64,000 bases of DNA from Karalla daura (lineage: Eukaryota; Chordata; Actinopteri; Chaetodontiformes; Leiognathidae), in assembly GCA_029224185.1 (NCBI GenBank), contig CM055188.1, positions 33,483,177 through 33,547,176 on the forward strand. The letters are read 5' to 3'. Position numbers and translations under genes: made by a program. The notes below the pieces were generated by a model. It was not told where the DNA came from, ran no database searches, and saw nothing but the letters and a program-made list of their open reading frames with translations. This document shows, piece by piece, positions 55,311 through 64,000 of this stretch (the stretch's first letter is position 1; each line of letters begins with the position of its first letter).

Positions 55311-58300
55311 GTCTCTGTCTCCCTCTCTCTCCCTCTAGGACTCTCTCTCTCTATGTCTCTGTCTCCCTCTCTCTCTATGTCTCTGTCTCCCTCTCTCTCT
55401 ATGTCTCTCTCTCTGACTCTCTCCCTCTCTCTCTATGTCTCTCTCGGACTATCTAGGACTCTCTCTCTCTATGTCTCTCTCTCTCTCTCTCTCTATGTCT
55501 CTCTCTCTCTTTATGTCTCTCTCTCTCTCTTATGTCTCTCTCTCTATGTCTCTCTCTCTCTGTCTCTCCCTCTAGGACTCTCTCTCTCTCTATGTCTCTC
55601 TCTATGACTCTCTATGTCTCTCTCTATGACTCTCTGTGTCTCTCTCCCTCTATGTCTCTCTCTAGGACTCTCTCTATGACTCTATGTCTCTCTCTGTGTC
55701 TCTCTCTCTCTCTATGTCTCTCTCTCTCTATGTCTCTCTGTCTCTCTCTATGTCTCTCTGTCTCTCTCTCTTATGTCTCTCGCTCTATGTCTCTCTCTCT
55801 ATGTCTCTCTCTATCTATGTCTCTCTATGTCTCTCTCTCTCTCTATGACTCTCCCTCTAGGACTCTCTCTCTCTGTATGTCTCTCTCTCTCTCTAGGACT
55901 CTCTCTCTCTATGTCTCTCGCTCTCTAAAATTCTCTCTTTCTAGGACTCTCTCTCTCTCTCCCTCTAGGACTCTCTCTCTCTATGTCTTTCTCTCTCTCG
56001 GACTCTCTCTCTCTCTCTAGGACTCTCTCTCTCTGTCACTCTCTCTGTGTCTCTCGCTATGTCTCTCGCTCTATGTCTCTCTCTATCTGTCTCTCTCTAT
56101 GTCTCTCTCTCTAGGACTCTCTCTCTGTCTCTCTCTCTCTCTCTAGGACTCTCTCTCTAGGACTCTCTCTCTCTCTCTAGGACTCTCTCTCTCTCTCTAT
56201 GTCTCTGTCTATCTCTCTCTCTCTCTTGTCTCTCTCTGCGGTGGTATTTCTGCACTTCAGGTGTATTTTTACTCGCGTCCTCGGTGTCGATTTCCGATGG
56301 TTTGGCTCGATTCGTGTCTTTGTGAACCTGACGGGCGTCCGAAACCCCTCTGTCCTCGACCAGGATCTATGTCTCTCTCTCTCCCTCTAGGACTCTCTCT
56401 CTCTATGTCTCTGTCTCCCTCTCTCTCTATGTCTCTCTCTCGGACTCTCTCCCTCTCTCTCTATGTCTCTCTCGGACTATCTAGGACTCTCTCTCTCTAT
56501 GTCTCTGTCTCCCTCTCTCTCTATGTCTCTCTCTCGGACTCTCTCCCTCTCTCTCTATGTCTCTCTCTCTCCCTCTAGGACTCTCTCTCTCTCTCTGTCT
56601 CTCTGTCTCTCTCTCTCTCCCTGTCCCTCTAGGACTCTCTCTCTCTCTCTGTCTCTCTGTCTCTCTCTCTCCCTGTCCCTCTAGGACTCTCTCTCTGTCT
56701 CTCTCTCTCTCTCTCTCTCAAGGACTCTCTCTCTTCTTCTTCTCTTAAGTTAGCCTAGGTACTTAGGAGGTGTATGGACTCTCTCTATGTCTCTCTCTCG
56801 GACTCTCTCCCTCTCTCTCTATGTCTCTCTCTCTCCCTGTCCCTCTAGGACTCTCTCTCTCTCTCTGTGTCTCTCTCTCTCTCTCTCTCTAGGACTCTCT
56901 CTCTATGTCTCTCTCTCTATGACTCTCTATGTCTCTCTCCCTCTATGTCTCTCTCTAGGACTCTCTCTATGTCTCTCGCTCTCTAAAATTCTCTCTCTAG
57001 CACTCTCTCTCTCTCTCAAGGACTCTCTATGTCTCTCTCTCTGACTCTCTCCCTCTCTCAATGTCTCTCTCTCTCCCTCTAGGACTCTCTCTCTCTCTAT
57101 GTCTGTCTCTCTCTCTCTATGGCTCTCTATGTCTCTCTGCCTCTATGTCTCTCTCTAGGACTCTCTCTATGTCTCTCGCTCTCTAAAATTCTCTCTAGCA
57201 CTCTCTCTCTCTCTCTAGGACTCTCTCTTTATGTCTCTCTCTATGTCTCTCTCTCTCTATGTCTCTCTCTCTCTATGACTCTCTATGTCTCTCCCTCTAG
57301 GTCTCTCTCTAGGACTCTCTCTCTCTATGTCTCTCGCTCTCTAAAAGTCTCTCTCTCTAGGACTCTCTCTCTCTCTATGTCTCTCTCTCCCTCTCTCTCG
57401 ATGTCTCTCTCGGACTCTCTAGGACTCTCTCTCTCTAGGACTCTCTCTCTCTATGTCTCTCTCTCCCTCTCTCTCTATGTCTCTCTCGGACTCTCTAGGA
57501 CTCTCTCTCTATGTCTCTCTCTCTCTCTATGTCTCTCTCGGACTCTCAAGGACTCTCTCTCTCCCTATGTCTCTCTCTCTCCATGTCTCTCTCTCTATGT
57601 CTCTCTGCCTCCATGTCTCTCTCTCGGACTCTCTCCCTTTCTCTCTGTCTCTCTCTCTCCCTCTAGGACTCTCTATGTCTCTCTCTCTCTATGTCTATGT
57701 CTGTCTCTCTATGTCTCTCTCCCTCTATGTCTCTCTCTAGGACTCTCTCTCTCTAGGACTCTCTTTCTATATGTCTCTATTTCTCTCTCTCTATGTCTCT
57801 CTCTCTTGTCTCTCTCTATGTCTATGTCTCTCTCTCTCCCTCTAGGACTCTCTCTCTCTATGTCTCTCTGTCACTCTCTAGGACTCTCTCTATGACTCTC
57901 TATGTCTCTCTGCCTCTATGTCTCTCTCCAGGACTCTCTCTCTCTACGTCTCTCGCCCTCTAAAATCCTCTCTCTCCCTCGACCAGGATCGGCCGGACCT
58001 CTAGGACTCTTCTCTCTATGTCTCTCTCTCTCTCCCTGTCCCTCTAGGACTCTCTCTCTCTCTCTGTCTCTCTCTCTCTATGTCTCTCTCTCTCTATGAC
58101 TCTCTATGTCTCTCTCCCTCTATGTCTCTCTCGGACTCTCTCCCTTTCTCTCTGTCTCTCTCTCTCTGTCTCTCTCTCTCCCTCTAGGACTCTCTCTATG
58201 TCTCTCTCTAGGACTCTCTGTCTCTCTCCCTCTATGTCTCTCTCTCTCTATGACTCTCTAGGTCTCTCCCTCTAGGTCTCTCTTTAGGACTCTCTCTCTC

Positions 58301-60136
58301 TATGTCTCTCGCTCTCTAAAATTCTCTCTCTCTCTCTCTCTCTCTATGTCTCTCTCTCCCTCTCTCTCTATGTCTCTCTCGGACTCTCGAGGACTCTCTC
58401 TCTCTTTACGTCTCTCTCTCTCTATGTCTCTCTGCCTCTATGTCTCTCTGCCTCTATGTCTCTCTCTAGGACTCTCTTTCTCTATGTCTCTATCTCGCTC
58501 TCTCTATGTCTCTCTGACTCTCTATGTCTCTCTCTCTCTCTATGTCTCTCTCTCTCTCTAGGACTCTCTCTCTCTAGGACTCTCTCTCTCTCTCTCTATG
58601 TCTCTCTCTATGTCTCTCTCTATGTCTCTCTCTCTCTGTCTCTCTCCCTCTAGGACTCTCTCTCTCTCTATGTCTCTCTCTCTTGTCTCTCTCTATGTCT
58701 ATGTCTCTCTCTCTCTCCCTCTAGGACTCTCTCTCTCTCTCTATGTCTCTCTCTCTCTCTCTATGACTCTCTATGTCTCTCTCCCTCTAGGTCCCTCTCT
58801 AGGACTCTCTCTCTCCCTATGCCCCTCTCTCTCTATGACTCTCTATGTCTCTCTCTCTCTCTGTCTCTCTCTAGGACTCTCTCTCTATGTCTCTCTCCCT
58901 CTATGTCTCTCTCCCTCCATGTCTCTCTCTAGGACTCTCTCTCTCTCTAGGACTCTCTCTCTATGTCTCTCTCTATGACTCTCTGTCTCTCTGCCTATGT
59001 CTCTCTCTGGGACTCTCTCTCTCTATGTCTCTCTCCAGGAGTCTCTCTCTCTACGTCTCTCGCCCTCTAAAATCCTCTCTCTCCCACCTCGACCAGGATC
59101 GGCCGGACGGAGCGCAGCGGGAGGTACGGCCCGGACCAGTCCCGCGACGGGTCGGGCGACCGGCGCGACCGCCGGGACCGCGACCCGGAGCGCCGCGGCG
59201 AGCGCCCTGAGGCCGAGCGCCGGGGCCCGAGGGACAGCCCAGAGGTTTCTCTCCCCCCCTCCTCCTCCTCCTCCTACTCCTCCTACTCCTCCTACTCCTC
59301 CTACTCCTCCTCCTCCTCCTCCTCTTCCTCCTCCTCCTCTTCGTCATCACCATCACCTTCTTCTTCTTCTTCTTGAAACCGAAACTTGCGGAAGCTCTGA
59401 CCCCCCCCGCGTGTGTGTGCGCGCGTGTCTGCCCCTTTAAAAAAAAAAAAAACAACCAAAAAACAAAAGCACCGGGGAGAGGAGGCGGCGGCGCGACAGC
59501 GGCCGGACATCGGACGAGCCGTCGGACGGCGAAGGCGACCCCGAGCCGGACGCCCCCCCCGCCGGCAGCGAGGACCGCAGGACCAGGACCGTCATGCTCT
59601 GGGGCCTGTCCCTGCACGTGACCGAGGAGGACGTAAGTCGTCCCCGTCCCCCCCTCCAACCTCTGCGTGTGTGCGTGTGTGTGCGCGTGTGTGTGGGACA
59701 GACATAGAGAGAGAGAGAGACATAGAGAGAGACATAGATAGTCCTAGAGAGAGACATAGAGAGAGAGACATAGAGAGAGAGAGGGAGAGACGTAGAGAGA
59801 GAGACATAGAGAGAGACATAGAGAGAGAGAGAGACATAGAGAGAGAGAGAGAGAGAGTCCGAGAGAGAGAGAGAGTGCGGGAGAGAGAGAGAATTTTAGA
59901 GAGCGAGAGACATAGAGAGAGAGAGAGTCCTAGAGAGAGACCTAGAGGGAGAGACATAGAGAGTCATAGAGAGAGAGACATAGAGGGAGAGAGAGACATA
60001 GAGAGAGAGAGAGAGAGACATAGAGAGAGAGAGAGAGACATAGAGAGAGAGAGAGGAGGACCAGGACCGTCATGCTCTGGGGCCTGTCCCTGCACGTGAC
60101 CGAGGAGGACGTGAGTGTCCCCGTCCTGCCCCCTGC

Positions 60137-60168
<32 letters not shown>

Positions 60169-63111
60169 CATAGAGAGAGAGAGAGACATAGAGAGTCCTA
60201 GAGAGAGAGAGAGACCTAGAGAGAGACCTAGAGAGAGACATAGAGAGAGAGAGACATAGAGAGAGAGAGACATAGAGAGAGAGAGAGAGAGACAGAGAGA
60301 GACATAGAGTCCTAGAGAGAGAGAGACATAGAGAGAGAGACATAGAGAGAGAGACATAGAGAGAGAGAGAGACATAGAGAGAGAGAGAGAGAGACATAGA
60401 GAGAGAGTCCTAGAGAGAGACATAGAGAGAGAGAGACATCGAAAGTCCTAGAGAGAGAGAGAGACATAGAGAGAGAGTCCGAGAGAGAGAGAGAGACATA
60501 GAGAGAGAGACATAGAGAGAGAGAGAGGAGGACCAGGACCGTCATGCTCTGGGGCCTGTCCCTGCACGTGACCGAGGAGGACGTGAGTGTCCCCCCTCCT
60601 TCCCCCTCTCTGCGCGTGCGTGTGTGTGAGAGAGAGACATAGAGAGAGAGAGAGAGACAGAGAGAGAGAGAGACATAGAGAGTCCTAGAGAGAGACATAG
60701 AGAGTCCTAGAGAGAGAGAGAGACATAGAGAGAGAGACATAGAGAGTCCTAGAGAGAGAGAGAGACATAGAGAGAGAGACAGAGAGAGTCCTAGAGTCCG
60801 AGAGAGACATAGAGAGAGAGAGGGAGAGAGAGACATAGAGAGAGAGAGAGACATAGAGAGAGAGAGAGACATAGAGAGAGAGAGAGAGACATAGAGAGAG
60901 AGAGAGACATAGAGAGTCCTAGAGAGAGAGAGAGACATAGAGAGAGAGAGAGAGACATAGAGAGACATAGAGAGTCCTAGAGAGAGAGAGAGACATAGAG
61001 AGAGAGTCCTAGAGAGAGAGAGAGAGACATAGAGAGAGACATAGAGTCCTAGAGAGAGAGACATAGAGAGAGAGACATAGAGAGAGACATAGAGGCAGAG
61101 AGACATAGAGAGTCATAGAGAGAGAGACATAGAGAGAGAGAGAGTCCGAGAGAGAGAGAGAATTTTAGAGAGCGAGAGACATAGAGAGAGAGTCCTAGAG
61201 AGAGACATAGAGAGAGACATAGAGAGTCATAGAGAGAGAGAGACATAGAGAGAGACATGGAGAGAGACATAGAGAGTCCTAGAGAGAGAGAGAGACATAG
61301 AGAGAGAGAGAGGAGGACCAGGACCGTCATGCTCTGGGGCCTGTCCCTGCACGTGACCGAGGAGGACGTGAGTGTCCCCCCCCTCTGCGCGTGCGTGTGT
61401 GTGAGAGAGAGACATAGAGAGAGAGACAGAGAGACATAGAGAGTCCCAGAGAGAGAGAGAGACATAGAGAGAGAGAGAGAGACATAGAGAGAGAGTCCTA
61501 GAGAGAGAGAGAGAGAGAATTTTAGAGAGCGAGAGACATGGAGAGAGAGAGTCCCAGAGAGAGACATAGAGGGAGAGACATAGAGTCAGAGAGAGAGAGA
61601 CATAGAGAGAGAGAAACATTGAGAGAGACATCGAGAGAGAGTCCTAGAGAGAGAGAGTGCTAGAGAGAGAGAGAATTTTAGAGAGCGAGACAGAGAGAGT
61701 CCTAGAGAGAGACATAGAGGCAGAGAGACATAGAGAGTCATAGAGAGACATAGAGAGAGAGTCCTAGAGAGAGAGAATTTTAGAGAGCGAGAGACATGGA
61801 GAGAGAGAGTCCCAGAGAGACATAGAGAGAGAGAGAGACATAGAGAGAGAGAGAGACATAGAGAGTCCTAGAGAGACATAGAGAGAGAGTCCTAGAGAGA
61901 GACATAGAGGAAGAGAGACATGGAGAGGGACAGGGAGAGAGAGAGAGACAGAGACAGAGAGAGAGAGAGTCCGAGAGAGTCCGAGAGACATAGAGAGAGA
62001 GGGAGAGATAGACATGGAGAGAGAGAGAGAGTCATAGAGAGAGAGAGAGACATAGAGAGAGACATAGAGAGACAGTCCTAGAGAGAGACATAGAGAGAGA
62101 GAGAGAGTCCGAGAGAGAGAGAGAATTTTAGAGAGCGAGAGACGTAGAGAGAGAGTCCTTGAGAGAGACATAGAGGTAGAGAGACATAGAGAGGGACAGG
62201 GAGAGAGAGACATAGAGTCCTAGAGAGAGAATTTTAGAGAGCGAGAGACATAGAGAGAGAGAGTCCTAGAGAGAGACATAGAGGCAGAGAGACAGAGTCA
62301 GAGAGAGAGAGAGACAGAGAGAGAGAGAGACAGAGAGAGAGAGAGACAGAGAGAGAGAGAGACATAGAGAGAGAGAGACATAGAGAGAGAGAGACAGAGA
62401 GAGAGAGTCCGAGAGAGAGAGAATTTTAGAGAGCGAGAGACATAGAGAGTCCTAGAGAGCGACATAGAGGCAGAGAGACATAGAGAGAGAGAGAGTCCGA
62501 GAGAGAGAGAGAATTTTAGAGAGCGAGAGACATAGAGAGTCCTAGAGAGAGACATAGAGACATCTCTGTCTCTCTCCCTCTATGTCTCTCTCCAGGACTC
62601 TCTCTCTCTATGTCTCTCGCTCTCTAAAATTCTCTCTCTCTCTAGGACTCTCTCTCTGTCTTTCTCTAGGACTCTCTCTCTCTCTCTCTAGGACTCTCTC
62701 TCTCTAGGACTCTCTCTCTCTAGGACTCTCTCTCTCTGTCTTTCTCTAGGACTCTCTCTCTCTCTAGGACTCTCTCGCTCTCTAAAATTCTCTCTCTCTC
62801 TAGGACTCTCTCTCTCTAGGACTCTCTCTCTCTCTAGGACTCTCTCTCTCTCTCTCTAGGACTCTCTCTCTCTCTAGGACTCTCTCTACGTCTGTGACAT
62901 AGAAAAACACAGTAAAGCGTGAACATTTCCCCAACGTTTACTGGGTTTTTTCGACCCCTGGCTTTGCCTCCGATCCCAGACCTTCGACCCCAGTCGCGTC
63001 CTCCTTGTGAAACGCCATGTCTCTCTCCCCCCCCCCCGCAGATCCGCTCGGCCATAGACCAGCTGGAGGGTCCGCAGCCGGCCGACGTGAGGCTGATGAA
63101 GAAGAAAACAG
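50208..63111 (+). CDS. rbm5: RBM5, RNA-binding motif protein 5 (5' part, four coding exons)
   Basis: Nuclear splicing factor that acts during spliceosome assembly on alternative exons (in mammals, for example, of apoptosis genes). Exons seen: 50208-50224, 59097-59244, 59480-59632, 63042-63111; phases join. The product starts MGGDKR and continues IGRTERSGRYG (human MGSDKR, RTERSGRYG), an Arg/Asp/Glu-rich region, then RRM1 with TRTVMLWGLSLHVTEED and LEGPQPADVRLMKKKTG (human LRGLP..TESD and FEGPQPADVRLMKRKTG). The next exon (RGFAFVEF...) lies beyond the right edge. Introns 2, 3 and 4 are packed with CT/GA satellite. It follows rbm6 in the same orientation, as on human 3p21. Confidence 0.93.
50740..50890. 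other. Unexplained GC-rich island in rbm5 intron 2
   Basis: About 150 bp of non-repetitive DNA ending CTCTCACCAG before GTGGAC. All three plus frames are open across most of it, but none gives a product I know. It may be an exon remnant. Confidence 0.35.
51751..51881 (+). repeat. 130-bp island, copy 1
   Basis: Unique-looking sequence from GCGGTGGTACTTCTGC to CTCGACCAGGATCT. Its last part equals the rbm5 exon 2 acceptor context (CCTCGACCAGGATC). Confidence 0.88.
52888..53017 (+). repeat. 130-bp island, copy 2
   Basis: Nearly identical to 51751-51881. Confidence 0.9.
54639..54695 (+). repeat. Copied rbm5 exon 2 acceptor and exon start (copy 1)
   Basis: Matches 59040-59107 apart from a small gap: CTCGCCCTCTAAAATCC, then CTCGACCAG and GATCGGCCGGAC. 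It includes the splice acceptor and the first 12 exon bases, then reverts to CT repeat. Confidence 0.88.
56238..56367 (+). repeat. 130-bp island, copy 3
   Basis: Identical in plan to 52888-53017, 3350 bp away, as part of the 3.3-kb duplication. Confidence 0.9.
57940..57998 (+). repeat. Copied rbm5 exon 2 acceptor and exon start (copy 2)
   Basis: Same piece as 54639-54695, 3.3 kb downstream. Confidence 0.88.
59097..59244 (+). CDS. rbm5: rbm5 coding exon 2
   Basis: Follows CTCGACCAG. It encodes IGRTERSGRYGPDQSRDGSG and an Arg/Asp/Glu-rich stretch ending GPRDSPE. The donor is GTTTCT (weak). Phases 2 to 0. Confidence 0.9.
59255..59375. repeat. (CTC/CTT)n trinucleotide tract
   Basis: CTCCTACTCCTCC and TTCTTCTTC directly after the exon 2 donor. 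Confidence 0.9.
59480..59632 (+). CDS. rbm5: rbm5 coding exon 3 (RRM1 start)
   Basis: 51 codons: RRRRRDSGRTSDEPSDGEGD, then EDRRTRTVMLWGLSLHV and TEED, with RNP2 (VMLWGL). The donor is GTAAGT. The acceptor is placed at the AG 59478-59479 to keep phase 0. The pyrimidine tract is poor (an A-run intervenes), so the exact 5' edge is uncertain by a few codons. Confidence 0.85.
60057..60110 (+). pseudogene. Copied rbm5 RRM1 exon end (copy 1)
   Basis: 54 nt identical to 59579-59632 (RTRTVMLWGLSLHVTEED), followed by donor GTGAGT instead of the real GTAAGT. The upstream part of the exon is missing and is replaced by GA repeat, which offers no pyrimidine tract. Confidence 0.92.
60529..60582 (+). pseudogene. 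Copied rbm5 RRM1 exon end (copy 2)
   Basis: Same 54 nt and same GTGAGT donor, followed by C-rich then GT-rich intron start as in the other copies. Confidence 0.92.
61314..61367 (+). pseudogene. Copied rbm5 RRM1 exon end (copy 3)
   Basis: Same 54 nt and GTGAGT. The spacing between copies is 472 and 785 bp, so the array is irregular. Confidence 0.92.
62564..62890. repeat. CT-rich satellite, opposite orientation
   Basis: The array switches strand at about 62564. The two sides form a near-perfect inverted repeat around that point. Confidence 0.92.
63042..63111 (+). CDS. rbm5: rbm5 coding exon 4 (RRM1 middle)
   Basis: 70 nt after a C-tract and GCAG: IRSAIDQLEGPQPADVRLMK then KKT plus one base; donor GTGAGG. 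LEGPQPADVRLMK is nearly identical to human RBM5 and RBM10. Together with the MGGDKR start this favours RBM5. Confidence 0.95.
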
Positions 63112-63455
63112 GTGAGGGACCCCTGGACACCCCCCCCCCCCCCCCTCCCCGACCCCCCGACCCCCCCTCTCTCCGACCTTAGGGCCAAACCTGTGTGTCC
63201 CCCCCCACCCCCCCCCAAACCCGGCCCAACTTAAGGGGGAGGGGGGGGGGGGGGGGGGCGAGAACGAGCGTGTCGGGGTCGCCGCCTGAACCGAAGGAAG
63301 GTTTTGAGAAACGTCGACCCACCCCCCCTCCCCTTCCCTCCTCCCCTTCCCTCCCCCCTCCCCCCCCCCCCCAACCCCGGTTTCCCGGACCCCCGGAAGG
63401 TAAGTGAGACGAAGAGTCGGAAGTCGATCGCCCCCCCCCCCCCCGAATGTCTAGG
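63112..63455. repeat. C- and G-homopolymer-rich start of rbm5 intron 4
   Basis: Many poly-C and poly-G runs. No exon is recognised; the next RBM5 exon is not in the window. Confidence 0.7.
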
Positions 63456-64000
63456 AGATAGAGTCCGAGAGAGACATAGAGAGAGAGTCCGAGAGAGAGA
63501 GACATAGAGTCAGAGAGAGAGAGAGACAGAGACACAGAGAGAGAGAGTCCTAGAGAGAGACATAGAGGCAGAGAGACATAGAGTCATAGAGAGAGAGAGA
63601 CATAGAGGGAGAGAGTCCGAGAGAGACATAGAGAGAGAGGGAGAGAGACATAGAGAGAGAGTCCGAGAGAGAGACATAGAGTCCGAGAGAGAGACATAGA
63701 GTCAGAGAGAGAGACATAGAGTCATAGAGAGAGAGAGTCATAGAGAGAGAGAGACATAGAGAGAGAGAGAGACATAGAGAGAGTCCTAGAGAGAGACATA
63801 GAGGCAGAGAGACATAGAGTCATAGAGAGAGAGAGAGACAGAGACATAGAGAGAGTCCTAGAGAGAGACATCGAGGCAGAGACATAGTCATAGAGAGAGA
63901 GACATAGAGAGAGAGTCCGAGAGAGAGAGACATAGAGTCATAGAGAGACACAGAGAGAGAGAGAGTCCGAGAGAGACATAGAGAGAGAGGGAGAGAGAGA
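63456..64000. repeat. GA-rich satellite running to the window edge
   Basis: Same GACATAGAGAGAGAGTCC units as in intron 3. Confidence 0.95.

Larger units (their letters stand above)
50945..59075. repeat. About 8.1-kb CT-rich satellite in rbm5 intron 2
   Basis: Units built from CTCTATGTCTCTC, CTAGGACTCTCTC, CTCGGACTCTC and TCTCGCTCTCTAAAATTCTC. A block of about 3.3 kb is present twice in tandem (about 51.9-55.25 and 55.3-58.6 kb; matching landmarks 52888/56238, 53438/56744, 55080/58381). The strand is pyrimidine-rich in the sense of the gene, so the transcript holds very many pyrimidine-tract plus AG sequences. Confidence 0.95.
59690..62563. repeat. GA-rich satellite in rbm5 intron 3
   Basis: Reverse-complement form of the intron 2 satellite: GAGACATAGAGAGAG, AGTCCTAGAGAG and GAATTTTAGAGAGCGAGAGA. 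It contains three copied exon ends. Confidence 0.95.

Noticed and set aside
1..64000. tRNA, rRNA or snRNA genes
   Set aside because: I looked for typical box sequences and cloverleaf-like arms in the non-repetitive stretches and found nothing I could support.

Overview
The window is vertebrate nuclear DNA, almost certainly from a ray-finned (teleost) fish. The genes are split by GT-AG introns, there are no operons or Shine-Dalgarno sites, the mobile elements are typical of fish genomes (a Tc1/mariner element, a Tx1-like LINE), and microsatellites are exceptionally dense. The exons are very GC-rich. Many introns have been taken over by satellite-like arrays, so most long open frames here are low-complexity artefacts.

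Layout. 1-3.1 kb: intergenic or intronic, no gene recognised. 3.1-3.6 kb (minus): first coding exon of an SDR16C-family retinol dehydrogenase whose other exons would lie beyond the left edge. 4.2-7.45 kb: microsatellites and a nested inverted-repeat element with YY1-like and NRF1-like motifs, containing a dead cpsf3 exon. 8.2-29.5 kb (plus): complete rbm6, modelled here as 20 coding exons and 1076 codons. Its introns hold an 8.2-kb GA-rich satellite and several telomere-like (TTAGGG-type) arrays. 29.5-30.7 kb: a broken Tc1-like transposon. 31-34.2 kb: mini- and microsatellites. 34.4-39.3 kb (minus): a tardbp (TDP-43) gene with all coding exons recognisable but two apparent frame breaks at homopolymers. 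39.4-40.7 kb: minisatellite. 41.5-47.2 kb: a decayed Tx1-like LINE. 47.2-48.6 kb: CT arrays carrying a copied piece of a tardbp exon. 49.5 kb to the end (plus): the 5' part of rbm5, with huge CT/GA satellite introns and extra copies of its RRM1 exon boundary.

How the genes relate. RBM5 and RBM6 are paralogous splicing regulators (RRM, OCRE, C2H2 and G-patch proteins) and are adjacent in the same orientation in human; that order is kept here. A TDP-43 gene, which encodes another RNA-binding splicing regulator, lies between them in the opposite orientation.

The most unusual feature is that the satellite arrays have captured and multiplied exon-intron boundaries of the genes they occupy: three extra 54-nt copies of an rbm5 RRM1 exon end, two extra 70-nt copies of a tardbp RRM2 exon end with identical breakpoints, and copies of an rbm5 splice acceptor. 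Low-complexity expansion also appears to have entered the coding sequence of tardbp.
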